In this document: positions 42,051 through 53,599 of the stretch, piece after piece
Numbering within the stretch: position 1 is the first letter of the stretch
Layout: every line of letters begins with the position of its first letter
Assembly (NCBI GenBank): GCA_012845835.1
Contig: JABAKD010000002.1
Coordinates: 4,914,001-4,978,000 of the forward strand
Origin: Undaria pinnatifida
Taxonomy: Eukaryota > Sar > Phaeophyceae > Laminariales > Alariaceae
Length of the DNA: 64,000 nucleotides
Direction of reading: 5' to 3'
Notes under the pieces: model-generated
Database searches by the model: none
What the model saw: only the letters and a program-made list of their open reading frames with translations
What the model was told of the DNA's origin: nothing
Program-made: the position numbers and the translations under genes

Positions 42051-42540
42051 ATTTATGTCCATATTGATGAAGATTTTTTTTTTTTTACCTGTAGTGATAC
42101 GTCGTACGAGCGGACGTTCTGGTATTCCTGCCGGGAGACCATCGAGCACACCGCATGTTTTACCCAAACAAGAGCCAACAAGAGGCAGGGCAGGGGCCCC
42201 CAACGCAGAGACACGTGACAACCACGGCCAGCTGTCGATCGCGTAATTGGCCGGTAGTCCGTGCTTCGGTGGGTGTATCGGAAGTCGTTCGTAGTACTAC
42301 AGCTGTAGACCGTCGAAAGACCACGTGACATGTGACATCCCGTTCTGGTGGCAGCCTCGCCAGTAGACCCCCCAATATTTATTTTTCTTTTCTTTTTCTT
42401 GGCCCCATGCACCCATTTCCTTTCCTTTCTCTTCTTTGTTCTTTGTTTCTTTTTTCCAATTGACTTGCGTCTGTTGTGCGTATACGTAGTGATAGATTCT
42501 ACGTGTGATATATACGTGGTATTTCCTTTTTTTTTCTTTT

Positions 42541-42630
42541 TGTCCTCCTGCGGATGGGGAAAAAACAAGCTTTAGCTCACCACACTTCCACGTATTTTTA
42601 TACGCGTCGAGTGTCGATTTAACTCAGTTG
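42541..42630 (-). mobile_element. Poly(A)-tailed retroposon 3' end
   Basis: T-rich tract, CCTCCTGCGGATGGGG, CAAGCTTTAGCTCACC, CACTTCCACGTATTTTTA, CGAGTGTCGATTTAACTCAG. Only the last 90 bp or so before the tail are kept. Confidence 0.8.
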
Positions 42631-42784
42631 TTTTCCCAGTAGTCTTTCTTGGGTGGCAAGCGGTATAGTCGGTTTTCCCAGGCGCGAGTAATGACACGTA
42701 TGCACCGGTATGGACCTGGCACATCGTATACTGACTCCCGATTTCACTTTTATATGTTTCTGGTGGAGGCATGAATTGCGTCAG

Positions 42785-42920
42785 TTGTGATTTATGCGTG
42801 TACCACCTTGGGTTGTTTGTGTTTTTCCCTAGGGTATTCCTCTGCTCCAGAGTGACTGGAACCAGTCCTGTGACCACGGACTGGAGTGTGCGAGTTAATG
42901 TGAGAACGACAACAACAACT
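42785..42920 (+). repeat. Hairpin-bearing repeat, copy 5
   Basis: GTACCACCTTGGGTTGTTTG extends homology upstream to the 7.68 kb copy. GGGTATTCCTCTGCTCCAG, TGACCACGGACTGG and GCGAGTTAATGTGAGAACG follow, ending (CAA)n. At 42793 the plain TA corresponds to the TACCTGGTA of the 7.67 kb copy. Confidence 0.8.
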
Positions 42921-42924
42921 GAAA

Positions 42925-43310
42925 TATTGCCTGTTTCTTGACCTTTCAGCTGCTTGCTGAAAATTTGGTTTTTCTGCCAACACGATTTTGAACCTTTTCG
43001 CGATTTTTTCTTTTTTTTTGTCTAGTAAGTTGAACTTCCTACCATTTGCCGCTAATTAGCCGCCTGTGCATTAGTTGCGGAACGGTCCAGCTTTAGCTTT
43101 TCTTTGATTACCACCATTTGTTTTGTAGTTGACGAAGCTTCATCGGCTGAGATCTGGGCTTGGCTCATCAGCTCCACACCGCCCAGCACCCCATCGCAGC
43201 GCTATAGCTCACAGCAACGAAGCGCCGTGCAGTGCCCTGCGGCTCAGCTCAGCAGCGCACCGCAGCGCAGCGCTAGCTCAGCAGAGCGAAGCGCTATGAT
43301 TTGCCGTGCT
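42925..43310 (+). repeat. Palindrome-rich repeat, inverted partner at 61.85-62.27 kb
   Basis: TTTCTTGACCTTTCAGCTGC, TTTTTCTGCCAACACGATTT, TTCCTACCATTTGCCGCTAA, TCAGCTCCACACCGCCCAGC and a GCAGCGC/GCTCAGC-rich region recur inverted in order at 61.86-62.26 kb. Confidence 0.88.
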
Positions 43311-43481
43311 CTGCCGTCGCGATCGTTCGTTGTTCATGATATCTAAAACTCCGCGTAGGCTGATATTTAGGTATTTGGCGCTTTATTCTATATCGCGTCA
43401 ACCATCGTAATATCATACAATATGGGGGAGGGAATGTGTAATCTCTATGCGAAGATCCTGTTTTGTTTTAATCAACTGTCA

Positions 43482-43800
43482 GCCGGCCGCCCCGGTGGGT
43501 CTAGTGGTTTTACCCTCGAATACTACCAACGTTTGGTTGTCCTTGAGTTCGACACCCACCACGATGAAATTTGACTTTTTTTGCAAAAATGCAATAAAAA
43601 AAAGAGATCAACTGCGGAGAGCGCCTGCTAGGTACAATTCGACGCGAGTCGACGAGGGAAGAAAATGCTCGATTCTCCTCGCGGTAAAAATGAAGGCACG
43701 TGCCGAAGTGGGGAGGGAGGAGGAGGACCCCGGATCTGAGTTACTACTGGGAGGGAGCGCGAGAATGGTGCGGGGATGATAAATGGGATGAAGAAAAAAA
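43482..43800 (+). mobile_element. tRNA-derived SINE, second subfamily
   Basis: The head GGCCGCCCCGGTGGGTCTAG has an A-box-like GTGGGTCTAGTGGTTT (43495-43510) and a B-box-like GAGTTCGACACCC (43545-43557), spaced as in a tRNA gene with an inserted loop. The body differs from the 39.3 kb SINE (GTCGACGAGGGAAGAAAATG, GGGAGGGAGGAGGAGG) and the 3' end is GAAGAAAAAAAAATG. Confidence 0.7.
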
Positions 43801-43809
43801 AATGTTGCA

Positions 43810-44810
43810 AAGAAAGGTATATGATTATTTCTACCAGTAAATAATATGTCAGTCTCTGCGAAATACGCACGGCACCATCAGCAGTCGTCATGGTAGAGAC
43901 ACTCCGGATATTATGTATTGATGGGACGCGTCCGATTTCGACAACGTGAAAGCACCCACGAAGCAAAGATAGCAGACACACATATCCCGCCTTCTCAAGA
44001 AAAAACAGAGAAGAAGCGCTACGCCAACCTCCTGCACGAGCAAAGCCACCCCCGCACCTATCTTAGACAACGCCGACGCAACGAGAGATCGCCCTCCTCT
44101 TCTTTGTTTTTCTCCTCGCCCGCAACCACGCAGACCAATCAATGCGACAGCCTTCACGTAACAAACAAAGCAATCTTCTTCCAAAACCTCGCCGGCTGAC
44201 ATGGCCCCATGTCGACGTTTGATGCAATCCGACTTTGCATCCTGTCGACTTCGAACCTTCATTGCCACGGGGACAGCAGTGCAGTCTCTTCATTAATGCC
44301 AAGGCCTCTTTCGTTTCGCCTAGAGGCGACGCAGGTTATCAATAATACTCTTTTCGATATTTTGTTTGATAGACGCCAACTTTTACTTGACGGCGCATTT
44401 AACATAGTGTGTTTCGCCTATCCTTGCCTTCTTTGTTGTAAAATATTACGTTTTTTTCTGTCAAATAATGACTTTCATAATCCCATGTTCGTATGAAACT
44501 CTTGGCATTACTTTAAAGTTCAATGTATGCCAAATCGGACAGCTACACCTTAAGTTGTCGAAGTGCTGCCCTGCCCTACCCGAAGCAGCCGGCGCCCATG
44601 CGGTGCCCTTGTAATTTAATAAAAAAATGGCAGCAAGCAGTCCATTGTTAGACTATATCGAACTCTTGGCATTACCGCAAATACTGTACGCGTAGACTAT
44701 GTTCACGTGTGAAGTAACTCTTTTTACTCCATACAGAATATGGAATCGAACAAGTCGAGGTGCTACCCGGCCCTACCCGAAGCACCCATGCGGAGCCGTT
44801 GCATGTCACA
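43810..44810. other. No recognisable feature
   Basis: Several competing short frames (for example 43888-44268 -, 43918-44199 +) without motifs. A near-repeat GAAACTCTTGGCATTAC / GAACTCTTGGCATTACC occurs at 44496 and 44660. Confidence 0.35.
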
Positions 44811-44814
44811 TAGT

Positions 44815-45885
44815 GTTAACATGCGAATGCGTGAGTGGTTGAGGCGTCGGGTTGGAATGGTATGGAAGAGGTCGTACTGGAATGGCATGGGACGACATGG
44901 GACGTATTGTGGAAGGTCGTGGTTGGTCGTGAAAGGTCGTGGCCTGTCATGGGAAGTACCGTGAATGGTCGTGAATGGTCGTGAAAGGTCGTGACATGAC
45001 ATGGGACGCATCGTGAGAAGAGTGTTATAAAGCTTAGTTTGGGTAAGCTATTGGTTAACCTTTTTTTGCAAGTGGTCAAACAGACTAATGACCCACTAAT
45101 CCCTCAACAGATGACGTCGTCGACAGACCATGGGTTTTCGGGTCATGGGTTCAAATTCCACCATCCACGATAACAAAATTTTACGACTTTTCTCCTTGTC
45201 GAACTTGAAAATAGCCTCCCCGCTATACCCAGGAAAATAAACCGCTTGGATATTGACACGCCCGCCCGTAACTGTTTCAGGGGGAGAGTGTATTGCAAGG
45301 CTTAGCTTGGGTAAGCGATTGGTTAACCTTTTGCAAGTGGTCAAACGGACTAATACCCCACTAATTCCTTCACAAGAGTTCGTGAAAGGTCGTGAAAGAT
45401 CGTCATAAATGGGATCAAACATACTTCAGAGTTACGGGATATGTAGTGTATCTGGGCTAACGTTAGTACTGTATTTGGGGCACAACGGGTCTCTCAGTGC
45501 GACACCATATGGGAAGTTTCGTGCGATTTCCCGCGGAGATACCGGGGCATGTCTCGGGGATACCGCAGCATGTCACGAGACATGGTGGCATATCGCGGCA
45601 TGTCACGGCTTCGCGTGGCACATGCCATGTCGTGCCGCGGTGTATTATGAGATTTCACGGTATGTCCCATGCTTAGACATGCCGCGACAAGCCGCGGCAT
45701 GCCATGGGACATGTGTCACGGTATACCATGATATTTCACGGCATATCCCACGGGATGCCCCGACATGCCGCGGCGTGCCGCGGCATCGCATGGGACATGC
45801 CATGGGAACCCATGACGTGACATGGCACGTCCCACGACGTGTCGCAAAAACCACAATAATTTCAGACAAAGTCAGGCCATAGGAT
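44815..45885 (-). repeat. 1.1-kb dispersed repeat, inverted copy of 28.07-29.18 kb
   Basis: The segment order is the reverse of 28.1-29.2 kb: CATGGGACGACATGGG-rich part, the tRNA-like region (GGGTTCAAATTCCACC at 45147), GGGATCAAACATAC, then the CATG/CGCG palindrome region and CCACGACGTGTCGCAAAAAC. It has an additional internal segment at 45280-45340 that repeats 45030-45090 (CTTAGCTTGGGTAAGCGATT). Confidence 0.9.
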
Positions 45886-46260
45886 ATGCCATGGCACGTC
45901 ATGGGTCCCCATAGCATGCCCCATGCCGCGACATGTCGCGGTATTTCGCGGCATCCCGTGGGACATGCCTCGTGAAATATCGTGTGAACGACCGAAGCCG
46001 TTCTGTTGCATTGCACATACGTTTTAACCATCCCGTACGGAGCTATTTAGTGTGTAATTGATTTGTGGCGTTTCAAATCTCCTGTGCGGACGTATTACTA
46101 GGTGTAAATTATGTTGTTATTCGGCGAGGGACGAACCGTGAAAAATTTTATGACATGCCACGGCATGCCGTGGAACATCCCAGCGCATCGCATGGCATGT
46201 CCCACGGGATGCCGCGGCATGCATCGGCATCCCATGGGACGTGACATGGGATGCAATGAG
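45886..46260. repeat. Further CATG/CGCG palindrome clusters
   Basis: GGCATGCCGTGGAACATCC, GGGATGCCGCGGCATGCATC and similar variants at 45885-45985 and 46140-46260 have the same compositional motif as the 1.1-kb repeat but are not collinear with it. Confidence 0.65.
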
Positions 46261-46261
46261 G

Positions 46262-46520
46262 ACTGGTTTTGCGATATAGCCCCACCCAAAAGTGGTCCAG
46301 CAATTTTCTTTAACGAAGGTTTGATGGCTACTCGACACGTGGAAAGGTACAATCGAAAACAAAGTTACCTGTTTATTTTCTTGTATGCAAAAGGTCTATC
46401 GATTGATGATGTCGGGGTGTCGAGGGACGCCGTGTTTGTTAGGAAATACGACCGGGGCCTGGTTTTGAAACCGACGATTTCGTTAATGAGAAGTTGGGGG
46501 GGCTACCGTAGTAAGACTCT
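46262..46520 (+). mobile_element. MITE (GTTCTACGGTAGC family), copy 3
   Basis: Ends ACTGGTTTTGCGATATAGCC and GGGGGGGCTACCGTAGTAAG. The interior reads FFNEGLMATRHVERYN, then loses frame relative to the 34.1 kb copy; the terminal DFVNEKLGGLP is recoverable in another frame. It sits between two palindrome-rich segments. Confidence 0.8.
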
Positions 46521-46866
46521 GAGATGTCATGAGATGTCCCACGGGGTGCCGCGGGAAGGGGCGAGAAAACACAACAATGTAAAAAACACTGGTTGTTGCA
46601 CGGACAAAACATCACGAAGAAGATAGCTGCTGTTTCACGGACAAGAACAACACGAACAAGTGGAAGAAGATACCGGCATATATGGCCGGTGGGCATGGGA
46701 ATAAGGCAGCAAAAAGAAAAAGCAAGGAATAGGAAAAGAAGGAAAGGACGACAACAAGTCATCACTACTGTCGCTTTCGCGCTCTCCCCATTGAACTCAA
46801 CGAAAACAAAAACGAAGCAGAAACTGCTACTCGCTGTGGAGGGTTCAGGGCTATAGTAGCACACGC

Positions 46867-47375
46867 TCCACCTAATTAGTCGAACTGGTATATACATTGC
46901 CACACGATCTGCCATTTCGTTTCTGCATTCATCTACGGTTTTGTCAGTACGGCTGCCCCCCCCCCCCCCCCGCTGCACCCCCGGTTTCCCTTGGTTACTG
47001 CTCTTGGCATCCTCTGCTCTGAGGCCTTGCCAACCCTTCTCCGCCACGCCCTTGTGCGATCTCGTCACGAAGCGGCCCGCGGCGTCGACGATCCCCTGGT
47101 GCCAGTTCCCACTCTTCTTAGCCGCCCTCGGCCATGGCACAGTCTCTACTCCTAACAGCAAAGGGGAGCTATCCGTGGACCCCTCGGTTGATTCGAATGC
47201 CCTGATGTCGTCTACCAGACACTGGGCTCAGTTCTTCTCTGGTCTGCCTCGTCCCGGTTTCACCGTACCAGCCATCGTGCTCAGCATCACGCGTTGGGTC
47301 AGCTGCTCATTGATCGTACGTTGTACGGCTCCCGCAAAGAGGAGGCGTCGTTTGCACGTCGGTTATTGAGCGTAT
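46867..47375 (-). pseudogene. Degenerate LINE C-terminal fragment
   Basis: The - strand reads VETVPWPRAAKKSGNWHQG and FVTRSHKGVAEKGW, and DECRNEMADRVAMY. These parallel VGTALWPTAAKKVGKWYRG and DESRKETADRVARY of the intact LINE. The C-rich stretch at 46954-46975 corresponds to the Gly-rich tail. Confidence 0.85.
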
Positions 47376-47504
47376 GCTTGCAGTGGTATGGACACCTCGG
47401 GACAGGCCGTTTCAGTGGTGTTTCGTATCTAACCAGCAGCACCAGCGGCAGGAAAAGAGATGCGCCGCATATGTCTGGCCTTTTCTGCTCGTCTCTTCAT
47501 TACA

Positions 47505-47595
47505 GAAGGCAACGGCGCGGACAATGGTTGTGCTGGATGCAGATGTGTGGCAATATAAATGTAGATGTGTAACGTGAGCAACACACACTGCCGAA
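47505..47595 (+). mobile_element. Diverged LINE 3' end fragment
   Basis: GGACAATGGTTGTGCTGGATG and AACGTGAGCAACACACACT resemble the 25.41 kb tail. The frame ends ARTMVVLDADVW, parallel to RTMGVLDVDE there. Orientation is opposite to the fragment just upstream. Confidence 0.6.
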
Positions 47596-47599
47596 CGTA

Positions 47600-49440
47600 T
47601 TCCATACCAATTCCAGGCAGCCTTTACAACAATACGCCCATTTACCTGGTCATATTTACCGCACCAGACTGGTCTTATACTTGGTATATCCGAGTGTTCG
47701 AGTGTACTACTGCTACCTGTGTACTGGTATGTACTCGTCCGCGCGCAAGAAGCAACACACCCATGACAACGCAACGCTCAGAAAAATATATTCAAAGCTT
47801 CTGCGGCAAACACCGCAACGCTCAATTTAAAGCGATGCCAAAACAACTGCCCACTGATTATTGTCTTGTTCGAAATTTTGTGCTTTGTTTCGGCTTGAAA
47901 CATGTGTGCCAGTCGACGTAGCGACTTTATCAGGGAGCAGGGTAACGGGTGCACCAAGATACGACCGCATGCTCACACAACGCTGTTGGTCCCTCTATTG
48001 TGCTGGTTCGGTAGTGCCGGTTTGCCGCTATAGTGCCTGTGATACTGGTTGCAACAAGTGGGAACATCCAGTGGTGGAAGCATTGGGAAATGTAGTGCCG
48101 GTAGTTTAGGCTGGCACACACCGGTCGTGCAGAGGGATCACTACTACTCTCGCAGGCGGTTGGGAACACCAATGTTATCATGCATGGCAGCTTCGTCCCG
48201 ATCCTCCAAAAAACCATGAAGAAGTTATCTTGCCCCAGCGTCATGCTTGTAGTCGCGAGTGCCTCCTGTGTGAGGGCGGATCATCCCGTTAGTCGTAATC
48301 AAGTGCAATGGACTCCGGCTCCGTTCCCGCTTTCCATCCGCTGTGGCGTGTTCCACTGCCGCCCTGTGCTTGTTCAGTCAAAAGCAGAGCCGGCGGTCGC
48401 TCGTCTACCAGTTAGACAACAGAATAAAGAACCTGGTTTGCTCGGTCATGTTCCGCCTGGAGCTGGTTGAAATGTACTTGCGGTGTAGTCGTCGATCCAG
48501 ATGCGGTCGCCTCAGTCCTCGTGGCGTGTCCCTCTGTGATATGGTCGCACACACGCTACGGTAGAGGTATTATAGCAGCTTCTTGTACCAGGGTTCGTCG
48601 CCTGAGGAGCTCTACACCCCCCAATAAAATCCGACATAACCCCATGAACACACCCACGCCCTACTCGTATTATAGTCGAATGCCATAGTATACATGTCAC
48701 AAGGATGTCGGTAGTTCTTGAGTTGAGGAGCCCCGTCACCCCCGACAATAAAAATGCGTCCAAGAAATGCTCCCCATATCGCAGTCACTGCTCGTCGGGG
48801 AGACGGTATGATAAGCGTGAAGCACCTTTTTTTTGGGAACCAGTCATGTGCACAAGCGAACGAGATTCACTCTGCCGAAATGATTGGGAGCCCGCAACGC
48901 GTTGGTGAGGCTGCCGTAATTCATGCCGAAATCTCCCGAAATTGGGCAGAGAGTTAGTTGTTCCCAAGCACGCACGCACCGATAGCTAAACGTATCCGCA
49001 ATCGATTCGGAGGACCTTCGTTCGGGCAATCGATTCGAAGGACCTTCCTACGGCGGAATCAGTGCAGGCAGCAGGAGCAGCAGCCATTTCAAACTAGATT
49101 ATTGTTATGCGTATGAGCTCACAGGCGATATTTTGAGAGTTGCATACAGCAACACATAGGTTTTGTTCAAGACTGAGCCCGCCGCAACGTATGTGCAGCA
49201 GCCGTACATGTTTACGGTAATAATTCGCAGCAGCAACTCCGGGCGACGATGTTGGCCGTAACAGTCTTTTGGGGACATTAGCAGGAGCAGCAGCTGCTCA
49301 GCTCCAGATAGCGAAGCTTGTAGCAGCCCCACGGAACAGGTCTTTGTCGCGCGGTAGCATTGCTCGACGTATCATGTCCTTACAGGTGGTATTTTTTCGT
49401 CCTACATACTTTTTACGTTGCGATTTCGACTACGGTTACG
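47600..49440. other. No recognisable feature
   Basis: No long ORF, repeat partner or RNA gene seen. The motif CACACGCTACGGTAGAGGTA at 48549 is related to the 55-57 kb repeats. Confidence 0.35.
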
Positions 49441-49450
49441 GCATGATATA

Positions 49451-49707
49451 CTGATTCTACGATAACCCGCCTCCAAAACCGGCGATTTTCAACGTCGGAC
49501 GTTTCATGGTTGGTCGACACGACACACGAAGAACGATGCTATGAAAAAGCCATCCTCACTCGTTTTCATCTTGCGCAACTGGTCTATCGAACGACGGCGT
49601 CGGGGCGGCAAGGGGCTCCACTGTATTTCAGAAGATATGGCCGGGAGTTGGTTTCAAAACCGGCGATTTCGTTGAAGAAAAGCTGGGGGGCTACCGTAGA
49701 ACGACTC
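49451..49707 (+). mobile_element. MITE (GTTCTACGGTAGC family), copy 4
   Basis: Ends CTGATTCTACGATAACCCGC and GGGGGGCTACCGTAGAACGAC. The interior has CCAAAACCGGCGATTTTCAA and GGTTTCAAAACCGGCGATTT, so the GGCGATTT segment occurs near both ends. A TACCTGGTA site lies just outside at 49720. Confidence 0.82.
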
Positions 49708-49859
49708 GATAGTGTTATATACCTGGTAGCGTTTTCTAATGGTGATTTACCCCCTTTTTCGCGTACCGAGGTCTTGCAGGTTATAGGGGTAGACTAAACC
49801 ATTCGCTTCAGTCATCAATGCTACGGTAGGGGGGGGGTATTTTATTTTCAACTTTATTT

Positions 49860-50400
49860 TTTTGCGAGCGGCCCGGGGTAACTCGCGCGAGTGTCTCCCC
49901 TGTTCCATGCGGTCCTAGTCTTTCGTGCTGTGAGCTGTGATAACTTTTTCGATGTGAACCCTCCAATGGGATGGTTAGCTAGACGCTGCGCCTAAACGAG
50001 TCAATCGCCTGACGTGTTTAGGCTTTCCTGTTGTGATAACTTTTTCGATGTGAACCCCCCCAATGGGATGGCTGCTCCAAACGAATCAATCGCCTGACGT
50101 GTTTCGGCTTTCGTGCCGTGATAACGTTTTCGATGTGAACCCCTCAATGGGATGGTTAGCTAGACGCTGCGCCAAACGAATCAATCGCCTGATGACATGT
50201 TTAGGCTTTCGTGCTGTGATAACTTTTTCGATGTGAACCCCAATGGGGTGGTTAGCTACGCGGCGCCACAACGAATCAATCGCCTGACGTGTTTTAGTCA
50301 GTGAGGGTGCAGAGTCATTCGTACGAGTTTGATAGTGGACACCAGGTAGTGAAACGGGGGGGGTACCTCCTACAGCGACCTTGATCGCCAATTAGATTGC
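49860..50400 (+). repeat. Tandem array of four units of about 85-98 bp with repeat-specific ends
   Basis: GTGATAAC(T/G)TTTTCGATGTG starts units at 49937, 50033, 50118 and 50216 (spacings 96, 85, 98). Each contains AATGGGATGG-like, CAATCGCCTGA and TGTTT blocks. The flanks (CTCGCGCGAGTGTCTCCC; GTCAGTGAGGGTGCAGAG) match the single-unit relative at 16.79-17.03 kb, so the centre was amplified here. Confidence 0.88.
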
Positions 50401-50404
50401 GACT

Positions 50405-51880
50405 GGTTCAAACGCGCACAGGCACGTTTTGACGGCGCAAGGGTAACAAACGCTCTCAAGGCGCTGTTTTGCGCTCGGCGCGAAACAAAGAGGGCACACG
50501 GAAACGGGGCGGCCACTCGCGAGAGCGAATGGCTTTCTATCGGTGAAATAAAGAAGAAAACACCGAAGGTAACAAAAGTATACCGTACATTGTGACTCTA
50601 GTTATATCTTTGGCTTTTGCCTTTCTGCGCTCTGCATCACGCGAGATGGATTCGGGAATTGCGCCAAAGCAGTACAGTAGTATGGGCCCCCAAATAGAGG
50701 ACGTTTTTCTCGACCCCAGAGCCTCAGATTGTTTTTTTTTACACCTAAAACAGCGGTGGGTCTTCAAATTCGCAGCTTTTTACATTCTTCTCTCTGGTTA
50801 CCGCTGCTCGACGGTAAAAATATTTCTTGATACGTATGCGGTTTCTTTTCTATACGGAGAATTCGAGCACCCCTTCCTAAACGAATTTTGCGAGGGGAAG
50901 AAACGAGGCGAAAATTGCCATCATTTGAAAGCATAACTTTTTACGGTGGCCCGTACTGTGTACACCACAGCCGCGATCAGTATCTCAGACCCCACCAATC
51001 CCCTTAAACCGTCCACAGACTGCAACCCTCTCCTTCTTCGGAGCCCGGAGACCGACGGAGATAAGATCACATCCCGCGCCCAACTATGTCGGCCCCCCAG
51101 TCGAAGAGTGCGTTCATGGACCCCCCTCACTACAGCACGTGCGGGGCGTACATCCTCTTCATTATTAACATATTTTGTCCAGGTGAGATTAGTTTCAGAC
51201 ATATGCTCATCGGACATCGTCCCGTTCGCTTCGTTTCCCATTTCGGTTTTGTTCGATAAGTTGTGACCAAGGCCGACACGTGCTACGTACGATAGAGGTG
51301 GAAACTTCTCGGCCTAAAACACATCTGAACGTCAGTTCTCCTTACCCAAAAATCGTCGGATTGTTTTTTTTTTTTTGAATTTTGGGTGCCTAGAGGCCAT
51401 GGTATCGTCCATCGGGTTGCACTTTTCGTTTTCTCAAACTCACTTTTAGTGTGGGGAGTGAACACCCTGACATTAACATGCTGAAAAAAAGGATTCACCC
51501 GTGCCGTAGGATGAAAGCAGCGTGGGGACGTCCCTTAGTCATTCGTTCCTCTATCGCATTACACGCCGCTTCTCTGCTCGTGGTTGATCTTGTAATGTCC
51601 AGTGTTGCTCGTCATGTTTTCCCTGGAGTCCTAATCCCATATCTAACGTGTTTTTCCTCCGTTCCTTGTCACTACACACTGTCTCTGTCCCCTGCTGCTC
51701 GTGATGCGTTGTTTCCGCGGTTTCTGTTTTTTGTCTTGGGTGGTTCGAAACGCGTGCGCCGATCAATAATTCGACAACGACGAGAACAGGAATCGGAACT
51801 TTTATAGCCGGACTTTGCACGTGCTCCTGCTCGACAATGATAATCGGCATCCTCCAGTCTCTTTCCGCGGTCATAATCGT
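50405..51880. other. Unassigned region
   Basis: Frames at 50592-50936 (+), 51451-51807 (+) and 51551-51931 (-) are open but without recognised domains, and the last two overlap. GTGCTACGTACGATAGAGGT (51281) and CCATGGTATCGTCCATC link it loosely with 56.6-56.9 kb. Confidence 0.3.
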
Positions 51881-51884
51881 GGGG

Positions 51885-53430
51885 TGGGTGTGGTCCATTC
51901 TGTGGGGCTGGGAGCTGGTGCAAGTGTCCAAATCCTAACAGGGCCGTGCCCGTATGACACGTGCTGCGGGCGGGGTGCAACCCAATGCGTTTCTGACACT
52001 CCTTCCATAAAAGAGCTTTGTGTATGATCCAAATTCCTGAGGACGAGCAAAAAAAAAAGTGTTCAACTTCATGCGACTAGCAATCCCATGGCATAATTGA
52101 TATTTATCGAATGTATTTAGGAGGAGAACGAACGACCTTCCAATAACCTTGGGAAGCTCTTCCGATGAGGGACCCCTTGGATCAGAAACGTAGAGGTCAG
52201 AATTTGCTGCCGTCATGCGTGACACGCGCCGCGTATCGGGGATTCCGATATGCACAATCAGGTTGAGTGGGTGTGGCAGTACATGCCTCTGATACCGTGT
52301 ATCGGCATCGGGTGTCGGTATACGCCTTTGTCTCAGTATCAATCTGCAACGCCGAGTACCGTTGCGGGGTGTCAGTGTACTGTTATTGGTAGTATTGGCC
52401 TCCGATACCGGGTGTTAATACCAGATGTCGGTGTACTGCCGGTAGTATCGGCCTCCGATACAGTGCATCGATACCGGGTGTGGATGAAGGACATCGGTGC
52501 CCGGTGGTACCATCGGCTTTTCGATACCGAGTGTCGATATCGGGTCTTTAGCCATCACTAGTATCAGCCTGTGCGAGATCGGGCATCGTTTCCGCGTATC
52601 GTTCCATTCTGTGAGGCTAAGAGCTGATGATAGCGGTAAGAGGGAGAAATATAGGTGCCTCCCAACAGCCGACGGCGTCTAAATTTGAAAAAGGAGCTAT
52701 AATGTGCACACGGCATTTGGATAAGTAACTTGATGGGATGTGGCTGGGGCTATAGGCCGCTAACGCCTGGCATCGATACCATGTACCAGTACCAGTCGGT
52801 GGTAACAGTCCGCGATGCTAACGAGTATCGATGCCGAGTGTCGGTTCATTTTGTGGGGCTGGGAGCTGGTACAAGTGCCAAAAGCGAGGAAGATGGACGC
52901 CTCTACACAGCTACCGTTGTCTGAATGAAATCGTTGGTGTGTCCGAGGGTTCGACAATCGACCAGGTGCGGTGTGGGAGTATTTGAAGAAATATATTGCG
53001 GTAGGGGGGGGGGGGGGGACGCTTGGGGCCAACATCTCCCGACTGATGTGTCGCCTTCTGGCTAACCGAGGAACTACCCAATACACCTGGATATCTATGT
53101 TGGCGTTGCACATTTGTATTCATTGTATGCGGGATAAGCGGAAACTGTTTTCTCTACTCGAAGTTCAGTTCTTGAGAGGCACAAAGCTCCTCATCATGGC
53201 AAAATGATACAAATGGGGTACCCCGCCTATCGTAGCATGGATCAGCCGCATATACCCGGTACCGGTAGCTGATATCGGTACGACCCGTCGGTAGTCTATC
53301 GGCTTCCGATACCCGATGGTGATGCCAGGCACCCCTTTCCCGTAGCTAGTATCGTCTTACCGCCGGTGGTATCGGATTTCGATTAAGGGTATCGATACTG
53401 GGTGTCGGTGAGGTTACTGCCCGTATAGTA
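51885..53430 (+). repeat. Degenerate minisatellite and flanking duplications
   Basis: Short variants of GATACCGGGTGTCGGTGTA are scattered through 52255-52560 and 53260-53420. The flank (A/T)TTCTGTGGGGCTGGGAGC with CTGGTGCAAGTGTCCAAA at 51897 recurs at 52849 and, mutated, at 52603. The whole looks like an old array broken by substitutions and indels. Confidence 0.65.
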
Positions 53431-53599
53431 TGGAGCTGAAATCGGGATACCTTTGTGTATTGCACAGGCGGTTCCGAATGCCTGCGGACGGGTAGAGGGG
53501 GGGAGGGGCGTACTCTTTTGTTGCTTGCCTTGGTCATTTGACCATTGACCATGCATCCCTTTCGAGACGGAGCACCAGGTGGGGGGGGGGAGGGGGAAA

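Noticed and set aside
49937-50300. Four regularly spaced repeats resembling a CRISPR array
   Set aside because: Units are contiguous without unique spacers, vary in length and sequence, and the DNA is eukaryotic with a dispersed relative at 16.8 kb.
51451-51931. Overlapping sense and antisense ORFs (118 and 126 codons)
   Set aside because: Neither has a domain, and overlap on opposite strands argues that at least one is chance; left as unassigned DNA.
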